Assembly (NCBI RefSeq): GCF_008802405.1
Contig: NZ_VZDO01000018.1
Span: 40,826-104,825 of the forward strand
Source: Plantimonas leprariae
GTDB lineage: Bacteria > Pseudomonadota > Alphaproteobacteria > Rhizobiales > Rhizobiaceae
DNA length: 64,000 nucleotides
Direction of reading: 5' to 3'
The position numbers and the translations under genes are program-made. Below the pieces are notes generated by a model. It had not been told where the DNA came from. It saw only the letters and a program-made list of their open reading frames with translations, and ran no database searches. This document shows, piece after piece, positions 40,272-48,267 of this stretch. The first letter of the stretch is position 1. Each line of letters starts with the position of its first letter.

Positions 40272-41247
40272 GAAAGACCTCGGCCTTCTCGTGCTCATCC
40301 TAGTGGTGGGCACGATCGTCGCGATCCGCCAGCCGCTGTTCATCAAGCCCGTCAACCTCGCCAACACGGCGAACCTCATTGGGCTCTTCGGCCTGTTCTC
40401 GATCGCCCAGGCCTTCGTGATCATCACCGGCGGCATCGAGCTCTCGGTCGGCTCGATCATCGCCCTCCTCGGCGTCCTGTTCGTCGAACAGGTGGCGAAT
40501 GTCGGGACGCCCTGGCCGCTCGCCGTCCTGATGATGTTGGCGCTCGGCGCCCTGATGGGGCTGGTGCACGGCCTCCTGATCACCCGGCTCCACATGCAGC
40601 CGTTCATCGTGACGCTCTGCGGGCTCCTGATCTACCGCGGCGTCGCGCGCTTCCTCACCGGCGACGGCACGGCCGGCTTCACCTTCGGCATGAACTTCCC
40701 GGCGCTGGAGCGGCTGACGATGGGCCGCACCCCCATCGGCGGCGGCATCGAGGTGCCGCACTCGTTCATCGCGATGCTCGTCGTCGCGGTGGTGGCTTGG
40801 GTGCTGCTGCACCGCTCGGTGTTCGGCCGCCATCTCTTCGCGCTCGGGCAGAACGAGGAGGCAGCGCGCTATTCCGGCATCGCGACCGGCCGCGTCACGG
40901 TGATCGCCTACGTCATCTGCACGGTGCTGACGGCGGTCGCGGCAATCTTCTTCGCGATGTACACCCGCTCGATCTCGCCCTCCTCGCACGGCAACTTCTA
41001 CGAGCTCTACGCCATCGCGGCCGCCGTGCTCGGCGGCTGCTCGCTTCGCGGCGGCGAGGGCTCGATCGTCGGCGTCGTGCTCGGCACCGTGCTTCTGCAG
41101 GTGCTGCAGAACCTCGTGAACCTCCTCGGCATCCCCTCGTCGCTGAACTTCGCGGTGATGGGCGCGGTGATCCTCGTCGGCGTCCTGGCCGACCAGCAGT
41201 TCGCCGCCCGAAGGGCCCGGCGGGCGCTCGCCGCGGCGCGGGCCTGA
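40264..41247 (+). CDS. Sugar ABC transporter permease (RbsC family)
   Basis: The ATG at 40264 gives a 327-residue membrane protein with CUT2 permease motifs: AQAFVIITGGIELSVGSIIALLGV, MQPFIVTLCGLLIYRGVARFL, GRHLFALGQNEEAARYSGI and AAAVLGGCSLRGGEGSIVG. The start overlaps the ATPase end, so translation is coupled. Third and last gene of this importer operon. Confidence 0.93.
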   Translation: MHRKDLGLLVLILVVGTIVAIRQPLFIKPVNLANTANLIGLFGLFSIAQAFVIITGGIELSVGSIIALLGVLFVEQVANVGTPWPLAVLMMLALGALMGLVHGLLITRLHMQPFIVTLCGLLIYRGVARFLTGDGTAGFTFGMNFPALERLTMGRTPIGGGIEVPHSFIAMLVVAVVAWVLLHRSVFGRHLFALGQNEEAARYSGIATGRVTVIAYVICTVLTAVAAIFFAMYTRSISPSSHGNFYELYAIAAAVLGGCSLRGGEGSIVGVVLGTVLLQVLQNLVNLLGIPSSLNFAVMGAVILVGVLADQQFAARRARRALAAARA

Positions 41248-41269
41248 ACGCACGGCCGTCCGGAGGCCG

Positions 41270-41911
41270 TCAGCTCGAGAAGGCCCGGTTGAGTTCGGCG
41301 ATGGCTTCGAAGCTCAGCGGCGACGCCTTGCGCTCGCCGAGGAGGAAGAACACCTTCGCGGTCTCTTCCAGCTCCTCGTAAGCGTGGACGGCCTCTTCCA
41401 GCGTCCTTCCCGCGACGATCGGGCCGTGATTGGCGAGCAGCATCGCGTGGTGGCGCTTCGCCGCCTCGCGCACCGCTTCCGCCAGCGCCCGGTCGCCGGG
41501 GCGGAAATAGCGCAGGAGCGGCAGCCGGCCGACGCGCATCACGCCATAGGCCGTCAGCGGCGGCAGCACGTCGTCGTCGCGCTCGTGGCAAAGGCAGGAC
41601 AGCGCCACCGCGTGGGTCGAATGGAGGTGCACGATCGCCTTGGCGGCGGGACGCTCCTCGTAGACCGCGAGATGGAAGAAGGCCTCCTTCGAAGGCGGAT
41701 CGCCCGCGAGCAGTTCGCCGGTCGGCGCGACCTTCGAGATCCGGTCCGGCTCGAGGAAGCCGAGGCTCGAATTCGTCGGCGTCACCAGGATCGCGCCGTC
41801 GCCGAGCCGCACCGACAAGTTGCCGGCGCTCCCGTGCGCCAGCCGCCGCTCGTAGAGCAGCGCGCCGAACCGCACGAGCTTCTCCCGCTGTTCGCGCTCC
41901 TCGTCGCTCAT
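41270..41911 (-). CDS. Class II aldolase-family protein, 3-oxo-tetronate 4-phosphate decarboxylase (OtnC)-like
   Basis: The 213-residue protein has the aldolase II fold with zinc ligands in VHLHSTHAVALSCL and LANHGPIVAGRTLEEA. Features typical of OtnC and not of fuculose-phosphate aldolase are LVTPTNSSLGFLEPDRIS, GDPPSKEAFFH, VLPPLTAYGVMRVGRLPLLRYFRPGD and EELEETAKVFFLL. OtnC decarboxylates 3-oxo-tetronate 4-phosphate to DHAP. It is convergent with the second importer. Its pathway partners LtnD- and OtnI-like lie 28 kb away, and no OtnK kinase is in the window. Confidence 0.82.
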   Translation of the reverse strand: MSDEEREQREKLVRFGALLYERRLAHGSAGNLSVRLGDGAILVTPTNSSLGFLEPDRISKVAPTGELLAGDPPSKEAFFHLAVYEERPAAKAIVHLHSTHAVALSCLCHERDDDVLPPLTAYGVMRVGRLPLLRYFRPGDRALAEAVREAAKRHHAMLLANHGPIVAGRTLEEAVHAYEELEETAKVFFLLGERKASPLSFEAIAELNRAFSS

Positions 41912-42167
41912 GCCCGACCCGCCATCAACATCATCCTACCGCCTGCGCCCCTGCTTGTCGCCGCTACCAACCTCGCGCGCAACGCCGTCGCGACGGGCCG
42001 CATGCGCCAACGGAAAAACTCCTCGCACGGCGCAAGGCGGTCCCGACCGCGGGCCAGCCCTCCGAGACGATCAGGATGAACCAAGGACCGCGCCCCGTTC
42101 GACCGGCGGTATCAGCGCGCCGATCGAGCGGAAGAAAAACTTCGCGACGATGTTCTTGAGGATCGCG

Positions 42168-42242
42168 TGGTGCTGCGAGAGAGGATTGAACTCTCGACCT
42201 CTCCATTACCAATGGAGTGCTCTACCACTGAGCTACCGCAGC
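42168..42242 (-). tRNA. tRNA-Thr (anticodon GGT)
   Basis: A full cloverleaf of 75 bases on the minus strand: acceptor GCTGCGG pairing with TCGCAGC (one G-T), D arm GCTC/GAGC, anticodon stem CTCCA/TGGAG with loop TTGGTAA, T arm GAGAG-TTCAATC-CTCTC, and encoded CCA. The GGT anticodon reads ACC (and ACU). The region 41912-42167 in front shows no gene. Confidence 0.95.
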
Positions 42243-42469
42243 TTGGCGCGCCGGCCTTCTGCCATAGTGCGCACCGGAGCGCAAGAACGACGACCGAGAC
42301 GGCGCGTCCCGCCGTCAGCCTCGCGCCAGATCCGATCGGCTCGAGCGGAACTGGGCTTCGTTCGACCGTGCAGATGGTCGCAGCATTGTCCGAGAGATCG
42401 GGCTGGACAGCTTTGTCGGTTGTTCCTATAAGGCCGGCGTTCTCGGATTCGCCGCGGCTTTCCGATGCG

Positions 42470-42545
42470 CCCAGGTAGCTCAGTTGGTAGAGCATGCGAC
42501 TGAAAATCGCAGTGTCGGTGGTTCGATTCCGCCCCTGGGCACCAA
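42470..42545 (+). tRNA. tRNA-Phe (anticodon GAA), probable integration site
   Basis: A 76-base cloverleaf: acceptor GCCCAGG/CCTGGGC, D arm GCTC/GAGC, anticodon stem TGCGA/TCGCA with loop CTGAAAA, T arm GGTGG-TTCGATT-CCGCC, encoded CCA. A tyrosine integrase begins 85 bases behind its 3' end on the same strand, the classic arrangement of an island inserted into the tRNA 3' half; the intact tRNA would be kept by attL. Confidence 0.96.
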
Positions 42546-42630
42546 TCCTCTCTCAAGTCCTTTGAGATGCAGGAGTTTCCGCAATAACAGTGACTTGGTG
42601 CTGCCCGAGTGATACGCACGGGTGATACAC

Positions 42631-44169
42631 ATGGTCCTGGCGATGGCGCGCCCGTTCAAGCATCCAAAGACGGGCATGTACTGGCTGCGCCGCCGCGTGC
42701 CGGCCGATCTCATCGCGGTGCTCGGCAAGCGCGAGGAGCTAGTAAGCCTTCGCACGAAGGATGCCGTTGAGGCCCGAGAACGTCATTCTAAAGTGTTGGC
42801 CGAGGTAGACGCGCGTTGGGCGATGCTGCGTGCCGGTCCAAAGGCGTTGTCCGAGCGCGAGGCGCTGGAGATCGCCCAAGAGCTGCACGCCTACTGGATC
42901 GAGCGGCATCGCGACGAGCCGAGCCAGCAAACGGAATGGCGGTCCGAACTGTATGTGCAGCTATGGCTGCCCAGCATGCCGGCGGGGTCCTCACTCGACA
43001 GCGTCGACCTGAACGTCGTGCCGTTGTTTCGAATGAGGGAGCTAGCCTTCGAAGGCGCGGACCTACTGTTGCGGCGGCGCGGGCTGCGCACAGACGATGC
43101 CGGGAGGAGCAAGCTCGCCAAGGCCGTCGGCGTCGTGCTGCAGCAAGCCAGCCTCGCGCTTGCCGCGTCCGCGCAAGGGTCGGACATTCTGTCAGGTGCC
43201 TTTGCTGGTGCCTTCGCACCCACTCGACCGGTGGCACCATCGAGGCCGCAGACGTCGTTATCGTTCGATGACGCCGTGAAGCTTTGGATCGCCGAGAAGC
43301 AACCGCGCGAACGCACCGTCTACGAATGGCGCCGCGTCCTGAAGGAGCTGGCGGCGTTCGTCGGGCACAGCGATGCCGGTCGCTTGACGGTCGAGGACCT
43401 CATCCGCTGGAAGAACGCGATGCTGGAGGCGCAGCGCGCGCCGAAGACGGTGCGCGACGCGAAGATCGCGCCGGTGCGAGCGGTCCTGCAGGTGGCGGTC
43501 GAGAACCGGAAGCTGGAGGCAAACCCAGCCGAGAAGATCACGATGACGGTGAAGAAGGTCGCGGCGGAAGCACGGCGCGACTTCACCGACGCCGAAGCGG
43601 CGATCGTTCTGCAGGCGGCGATGGCGGAGAAGAGCGTAGTGTTGCGCTGGGTGCCTTGGATCTGCGCCTATTCTGGGGCGCGGTTGTCGGAGGCCTGCCA
43701 GCTGCGGCGCGAGGATGTGCATCAGCACGAGGGCATCTGGGTGATGCGGTTTGCAGCGGAAGCCGGACCGCTGAAGAACGCCAACTCGGAGCGGGCGCTG
43801 CCGGTCCATCCGGCGCTGATCGAGAACGGCTTCCTGCGTTTCGTGGAAGGGGTGAAGGCGGGACCGCTGTTTGCGGACCTGCCGCCGGACAAGTTCGGAA
43901 AGCGGGGCGGCAACGGCACGAAGGTGATCGGGCGCTGGGTGCGCAAGCTCGGGCTGACGGATACGCGATTGGCACCGAACCACTCATGGCGGCATCGGTT
44001 CAAGACCCTCGGGCGGCGGCATGACCTGCGCCTGGACATCGTCGACGCGATGACGGGGCATGCGGCGAAGAGTGTAGGCAACGCCTATGGCGTGTACCCC
44101 ATGGCCGCCATGCTGCGCGAGCTGGAGAAGATCCCGACCCTTACGCTGGATGCAGTTCGCGCCGCATGA
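42631..44169 (+). CDS. int: Tyrosine-type site-specific integrase
   Basis: A 512-residue recombinase. The N-terminus (MARPFKHPKTGMYWLRRRVPADLIAVLGKREE) is that of island-type integrases; a SAM-like core-binding domain runs at about residues 205-310; the catalytic domain has Arg351 (SGARLSEACQL), His451-x-x-Arg454 (HSWRHRFKT), His477 (TGHAAK) and the nucleophile Tyr486 (GNAYGVY), spaced normally. All catalytic residues are intact, so it may be active. ATG 42631 is used; GTG 42622 and ATG 42643 are possible. Its position next to tRNA-Phe marks the edge of an acquired island. Confidence 0.95.
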   Translation: MVLAMARPFKHPKTGMYWLRRRVPADLIAVLGKREELVSLRTKDAVEARERHSKVLAEVDARWAMLRAGPKALSEREALEIAQELHAYWIERHRDEPSQQTEWRSELYVQLWLPSMPAGSSLDSVDLNVVPLFRMRELAFEGADLLLRRRGLRTDDAGRSKLAKAVGVVLQQASLALAASAQGSDILSGAFAGAFAPTRPVAPSRPQTSLSFDDAVKLWIAEKQPRERTVYEWRRVLKELAAFVGHSDAGRLTVEDLIRWKNAMLEAQRAPKTVRDAKIAPVRAVLQVAVENRKLEANPAEKITMTVKKVAAEARRDFTDAEAAIVLQAAMAEKSVVLRWVPWICAYSGARLSEACQLRREDVHQHEGIWVMRFAAEAGPLKNANSERALPVHPALIENGFLRFVEGVKAGPLFADLPPDKFGKRGGNGTKVIGRWVRKLGLTDTRLAPNHSWRHRFKTLGRRHDLRLDIVDAMTGHAAKSVGNAYGVYPMAAMLRELEKIPTLTLDAVRAA

Positions 44170-44283
44170 CAACGCAATCTCACCGATTGGTGCCGCTGCT
44201 CTAAGAGCCGGAGGGGGCGAAGATGACCGCCCTGGCGCTCAGCATGCTTCAGGTGACGGTGCTGGCGATTGCGCCTAGAAACC

Positions 44284-45330
44284 TCACGGATCAACTGTTG
44301 CCGGCGAAGAAGTACTGCCTCCATGCAGCAACTGGTCGACCGCAGCGTCCAGTCTCTCCCGCCACGCCAGGGTCTGGAGCCATCGTTCTGGGATGGCGTT
44401 GGCGCCGTGGATCGCACCGGCGAGCTGGCCGGTGACGGCCCCGACGGTGTCGGCGTCGTCGGCGAGGTTCACCGCACGCACCACGGCCTCTGCGAAGCTC
44501 GTGGTGTTGTGGACGCACCAGAGCGCCGCCTCCAGCGTGTGGACGACATAGCCGGACGACGAGATCGCCGCGCGGTCCTTGGTGCGATAGCTGCGGGTCG
44601 CGACCGCGGCGATGCTCGGATGCAGCGCTGCCATGTCCGTAGCCGCCAGTGCCGCAGCGAGAGGATCCGCATGGCGGAGGATGGCATGGCGCAGGATGCG
44701 GGTGAAGACGATGCAGGCATCGACGGCCTGCGGTGCGCCATGGGTGGTGCGGCTCTGGTCGCAGGCGATGCGGTCGGCAAGCTCGGCGTCGTCGAGAGCG
44801 TAGATCGCGACGGGGCTGAGGCGCATCAGCGAGCCGTTGCCGGCATCGCTTTCCGCCGTGGTGCCAGCATAGGGGTTGCCGGTCCACTCGAAGCGGGCGA
44901 GCGCGTCGCGGGTTTGCGTGCCGATGTCGAAGCAGCTGCCGGTGCAGGAATAGTCGCCGTCGCGCCACCAGCCGACGAAGCGCCGCATAAGGTCGTCCGG
45001 GTCGAAGCTGCGGCAGTGGACGAGGCTGTCGGCCAACGCCAGCGCCATCGCGGTGTCGTCGGTCCATTCGCCGGGACGCAGCCGGAACGGCCCGCCACCG
45101 GTGATCTCGACGTGATGCGGACGGCTGTCGCGTTGGCTGAACTCCAGCGTCGTGCCGAGCGCGTCGCCGACGGCAAGCCCGAGCAGCGCGCCGCGAGCCC
45201 GGTCGCGCACCACAGCGTCGTCGGCGACAGCCGTTCGCTTGTCGCGTGACGAAGGAACGGCATCGTACTCGGCCCACGACGGATCGGTCGGCTTGGGGTT
45301 CGCTTCGTCCTGTTCGTGCATCACGGTCAC
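44284..45330 (-). CDS. ADP-ribosylglycohydrolase family protein
   Basis: The 348-residue protein has the ADP-ribosylglycohydrolase fold with magnesium motifs GALLGLAVGDALGTTLEF (about 47-64), RPGEWTDDTAMALALADSL (85-103), GNGSLMRLSPVAIYA and, near the end, NLADDADTVGAVTGQLAGAIHG. These acidic residues bind the two metals, so the enzyme is probably active. It would remove ADP-ribose from protein, nucleic acid or a small molecule. Start GTG 45330 overlaps the previous stop as GTGA; ATG 45321 is possible. Last gene of the six-gene minus-strand island operon, where it may act as an antidote or signal eraser (inference). Confidence 0.88.
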   Translation of the reverse strand: MTVMHEQDEANPKPTDPSWAEYDAVPSSRDKRTAVADDAVVRDRARGALLGLAVGDALGTTLEFSQRDSRPHHVEITGGGPFRLRPGEWTDDTAMALALADSLVHCRSFDPDDLMRRFVGWWRDGDYSCTGSCFDIGTQTRDALARFEWTGNPYAGTTAESDAGNGSLMRLSPVAIYALDDAELADRIACDQSRTTHGAPQAVDACIVFTRILRHAILRHADPLAAALAATDMAALHPSIAAVATRSYRTKDRAAISSSGYVVHTLEAALWCVHNTTSFAEAVVRAVNLADDADTVGAVTGQLAGAIHGANAIPERWLQTLAWRERLDAAVDQLLHGGSTSSPATVDP

Positions 45331-46124
45331 CGTCGCATGATCCTCGCCTGCTGTTGGAGCTGCAGGAGGATGGTGAAGGCATCGTTCTCGCCGAGCAACT
45401 CGCCGTTCAGCGCGAGGTCGGTGATGATGACGGCGGGACCGGTGAACTCAACGTGCCGGCTGGGGAAGTCCTCCGGCCCGTCCGTCGCGACGAAGCGGAA
45501 GGCGTATTCGTAGGTCGCCTTCGACAGGGGGTCGGTGCCGCTGATGCGCAGGATGAAACGGTCGGCGTCCATCGGCTCGAAGCTTGGATGCATGTAGGTG
45601 TCGAAGCCGGCGACGAGCTCGCCGAGCGTGAAGCCGATGTCGCTCAGCATCGGGCCGGCGACGAGCTTGCGGCGCATCAGCTCGCTCGGCGCCATGCCGT
45701 TCGTCATCGTGCCGGTCGCCGCCGACCACAGCCAGCCGAACGGGTTGCCGCCTGCCCCGTTGCCGGCATCCACCACGACCGGTGCGACGGGTGACAGCGG
45801 TGCCGTAGACGTTGCGGTCGACGCGTCGTTGCCGTGCTTCGCGGCGAGGTCGGCGCGAACGGCGGTGCTGCGCTCGGCCGAGGTCGGACCGAAGACGCTC
45901 TTGTAGGCGCCCCCGGCGAAGACGACGAGGCCGGCGACAAGCAGCACGTACTTGCGCGAGGTGAAGAACGACGCGTCCGCCTCGCGCGCCGAGCGGGGAC
46001 GGGACCGGGGCTCGGCCTTGGCCTCACGCTGTTTCTCGCCGGGCAGGATGCGCGGGTCCGGCGGCGCGACGGGCGGGACGAGGGACGGCGCGTCGCCGAA
46101 CGGGGGCGGCTCGCGCTCATTCAT
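45327..46124 (-). CDS. Single-span membrane protein of unknown function (island operon)
   Basis: The 265-residue protein has a Pro/Arg-rich cytoplasmic N-terminus of about 55 residues, one membrane helix (YVLLVAGLVVFAGGAYKSVF, about 57-76), and a C-terminal part of about 170 residues with a probable beta-rich domain (GTDPLSKATYEYAFRFVATDG, VEFTGPAVIITDLALNG). I do not recognise the family. It overlaps both neighbours (four and eight bases), so it is made together with the exported protein before it and the ADP-ribosylglycohydrolase after it. Confidence 0.7.
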   Translation of the reverse strand: MNEREPPPFGDAPSLVPPVAPPDPRILPGEKQREAKAEPRSRPRSAREADASFFTSRKYVLLVAGLVVFAGGAYKSVFGPTSAERSTAVRADLAAKHGNDASTATSTAPLSPVAPVVVDAGNGAGGNPFGWLWSAATGTMTNGMAPSELMRRKLVAGPMLSDIGFTLGELVAGFDTYMHPSFEPMDADRFILRISGTDPLSKATYEYAFRFVATDGPEDFPSRHVEFTGPAVIITDLALNGELLGENDAFTILLQLQQQARIMRR

Positions 46125-46911
46125 GGAAGACGCTTTCGTACTCGGCCGGCACCGGACCTGGGCAGCGGCGCAAGTTCTCCTTCGTGCCGTCCTTCAACTC
46201 AAAGGTCATCCGGTCGGGAGTGTCGAGCGTCACGCGAGCGAGGGTGTCGAGGTCATCGCCTGCGTTCGCGCAGGCGAGCGCCAGGATCCAGGTCGAGCCG
46301 ATCGGGCTTGCCGCGGTGATGCGGCATTCGAGTTCGTTGCGCACCAGCTTGGTCGGACCGATCAGCGTGTTGACGAAGAAGTCGTCGCGCTCGGCGCAGG
46401 TCGCGGCGGACTGACCCCAGGCCCCGACGAAGGGCGGTGGCCGCTTCGCCGCTGTTCGGTTGGCGTTGGCGGCAGTCCGCGCCGCGCCGTTGCCTGTCTC
46501 GGCAGAGTTGCCGGTGCCGGCGGCGATCCCGAGCTCGGCGGTCAGCTGCTGCAGGCTTCCGTCGAGGTTCGGGGTCTCGCCGTTGAGGCTGACGCCGGTG
46601 AGGACGAGCAGGCCGGGGATACCGGTGTCGAAGGTGAACTGCTGCGGCCGGCCGTTGGTGACGCAGACATAGACGACGGTGTCGGCGTCGAAGGCGCGCT
46701 CGCCGCAGCGAGCCGCCGGGTAGTGCCGGAAGAACGCCGCAGCTGTGCCGAGCTCGGTCGGGTACGGCGTTGCCGCCTGGATCGTGCGGTTGTCGAGCGT
46801 CTCGGCGCAAGCAACCATCGGTGGCAGTACCGCGGTGAGGCAGGCGGCACCGGCAAGCGCCGCGCCGCGGGCGCTGCGGCGACGAGGCGGGCGAGGAGGA
46901 GCGTCTGGCAT
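46117..46911 (-). CDS. Exported protein of unknown function (island operon)
   Basis: Starting at ATG 46911, the 264-residue product has an Arg-rich start and a hydrophobic stretch (RRRSARGAALAGAACLTAVLPPMVACA), a signal peptide with a possible twin-arginine character. The mature part has several cysteines (ARCGER, VYVCVTN, ATCAERDD, LECRI, LACAN, RRCPGP), a low-complexity Ala/Asn/Thr-rich middle, and no domain I know. It overlaps the membrane protein gene by eight bases; the two products may meet in the periplasm. Confidence 0.65.
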   Translation of the reverse strand: MPDAPPRPPRRRSARGAALAGAACLTAVLPPMVACAETLDNRTIQAATPYPTELGTAAAFFRHYPAARCGERAFDADTVVYVCVTNGRPQQFTFDTGIPGLLVLTGVSLNGETPNLDGSLQQLTAELGIAAGTGNSAETGNGAARTAANANRTAAKRPPPFVGAWGQSAATCAERDDFFVNTLIGPTKLVRNELECRITAASPIGSTWILALACANAGDDLDTLARVTLDTPDRMTFELKDGTKENLRRCPGPVPAEYESVFHE

Positions 46912-47000
46912 GGTGGCAAGCCTCGGGAACAGGGTAGGAAGCGAAGCGGTGGCGGAGGACGGTTCGCAGCGTGGCGGACACCTCGCATGCGGGCCGGACG

Positions 47001-48116
47001 TCAGCTGTCGGCGGGACGATCGCTCGCGGCGGCGTCCGCGTCCGGCGGAAGCGGGGCCCAGTCGCGCAGGCCGAGCTGCCGGTTGCGGGGATCGCCTTTC
47101 GGCAGCGTGAGGGTGCCCTGCCAGCGCCGGCCGTCCGCCGTTGCCGCGGTGACGCGCCAGGACAGGACAAAGTCGGCGTCGAACATCAGGTCGTGCGTGT
47201 CGACGCGCACGCCAATGCCGGCGGCGAGCTTCGCGATGCGGACCGTGTGTGTCGGCAGGACGGTGAGGTCGCCGAAGCCGAGCGTCCAGCCGGCGCGGGT
47301 GGCGACGACGTCGTGTAGGTCGGCGCCGGTGCCGTTGGCGAGGTAGAGGGCGCGGCGGTTGCCGTGCCAGACGGTGCCGAACTGCAGCGCGACCGGCGCC
47401 GGTAGGTCTGACGGACAGTCGATCCGCTCGGGCCAGACTGGTTCTGGCCTGAAGCCGATGATGTGCGGAACGTCGATGCCGGCGAGATCGAGCGGTTGGC
47501 CGCCGGCGCGAAGGCGCAGGTCGGTGCCGACGAGCAGGCGGGCGCGCTCGGCACGGCAGAGCGCCAGCGCTCGGGCGAGTTCGGGGCGGGCGGGGTCGGC
47601 GTCGTCCGGCTGGCCGGCTCCTGCAGACGGCGGCGTTCCCCCTTCCGGCTCGGTGAAGGTCGCGAGCACGGTGTAGCGCGAGCAGCGGACTGCATCGGCG
47701 ATCGCAGCCTCCTGCTGAGCGAGCGAGACGGCGGTGAGCTTCGCATCGCCGTCCGGGTCGCGCAGGTAGACGACGACGCGCGACGTCTGGGCCCAAGCGC
47801 GCCGTTCAATTGCCGCCGGGTCTTCGATGACGACGATCTGCGGTCCGCGGTATGGCGAGGATGGATGGAACGCACCGCGCGGGCCGATCGGCTTGTCGGT
47901 GGCGACCAGCGTGACGGCGCCGGCCTCCGCAGCCCTTCGGCGGGCCGCGCCGAACACCGGCCGTGCCCTGCCCTCCCCCTCCGTCTCGGTGAACTCGGCG
48001 ATGATCGCCGCGCCGTGCTCGGCCACCCAGGTCTCGACCGAGCGGCGCTGCACGGCGAGCTCCGCCTCCGCCACCGCAGGGTCAGGGACGGCGCGATAGT
48101 AAGCGACGGCGAGCAC
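47001..48116 (-). CDS. Protein with two tandem resolvase-like domains lacking the catalytic serine, plus a beta-rich C-terminal domain
   Basis: A 371-residue protein. Residues 2-78 read like the N-terminal domain of a serine recombinase: VAYYRAVPDP in place of YARVSTxxQ, then LAVQRRSVETWVAEHGAAIIAEFTETE and a RPVFGAARRRAAEAGAVTLVATDK helix-strand. Residues 113-203 repeat the pattern: VVVYLRDPDGD, SLAQQEAAIADAV, LATFTEPEGG and RPELARALALCRAERARLLVGTDLRL, close to RPELxxALxxCRxxxAxLxxxxLDRL of resolvases. The nucleophilic serine is missing in both, and no DNA-binding zinc ribbon follows. Residues 240-355 look like a beta sandwich. DNA strand exchange is unlikely; a binding or signalling role is inferred. 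Confidence 0.68.
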   Translation of the reverse strand: MLAVAYYRAVPDPAVAEAELAVQRRSVETWVAEHGAAIIAEFTETEGEGRARPVFGAARRRAAEAGAVTLVATDKPIGPRGAFHPSSPYRGPQIVVIEDPAAIERRAWAQTSRVVVYLRDPDGDAKLTAVSLAQQEAAIADAVRCSRYTVLATFTEPEGGTPPSAGAGQPDDADPARPELARALALCRAERARLLVGTDLRLRAGGQPLDLAGIDVPHIIGFRPEPVWPERIDCPSDLPAPVALQFGTVWHGNRRALYLANGTGADLHDVVATRAGWTLGFGDLTVLPTHTVRIAKLAAGIGVRVDTHDLMFDADFVLSWRVTAATADGRRWQGTLTLPKGDPRNRQLGLRDWAPLPPDADAAASDRPADS

Positions 48117-48267
48117 GGGCAGCGGGGTGGGCCTTTCTCTGAACGGGATGATCTCGGTGGCGGACCGACGGCGTTGGCTTTTGCAGACGTCCGAACCGGT
48201 CGTCCGAAGCCGTATTCAAGCGAGCCCGGTTTGAATGAACCTCCGCATCGCCATCGCGCCGCGACTG

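Noticed and set aside
37389..40607. Very long open frame on the minus strand opposite the second sugar importer
   Set aside because: It is antisense to clear ABC transporter genes, has low-complexity Arg/Ala/Asp-rich sequence and no domain; such frames arise from GC-rich codon use.
47001..48116. Active serine recombinase forming a second mobile element
   Set aside because: The catalytic serine is missing in both halves and there is no DNA-binding recombinase domain.
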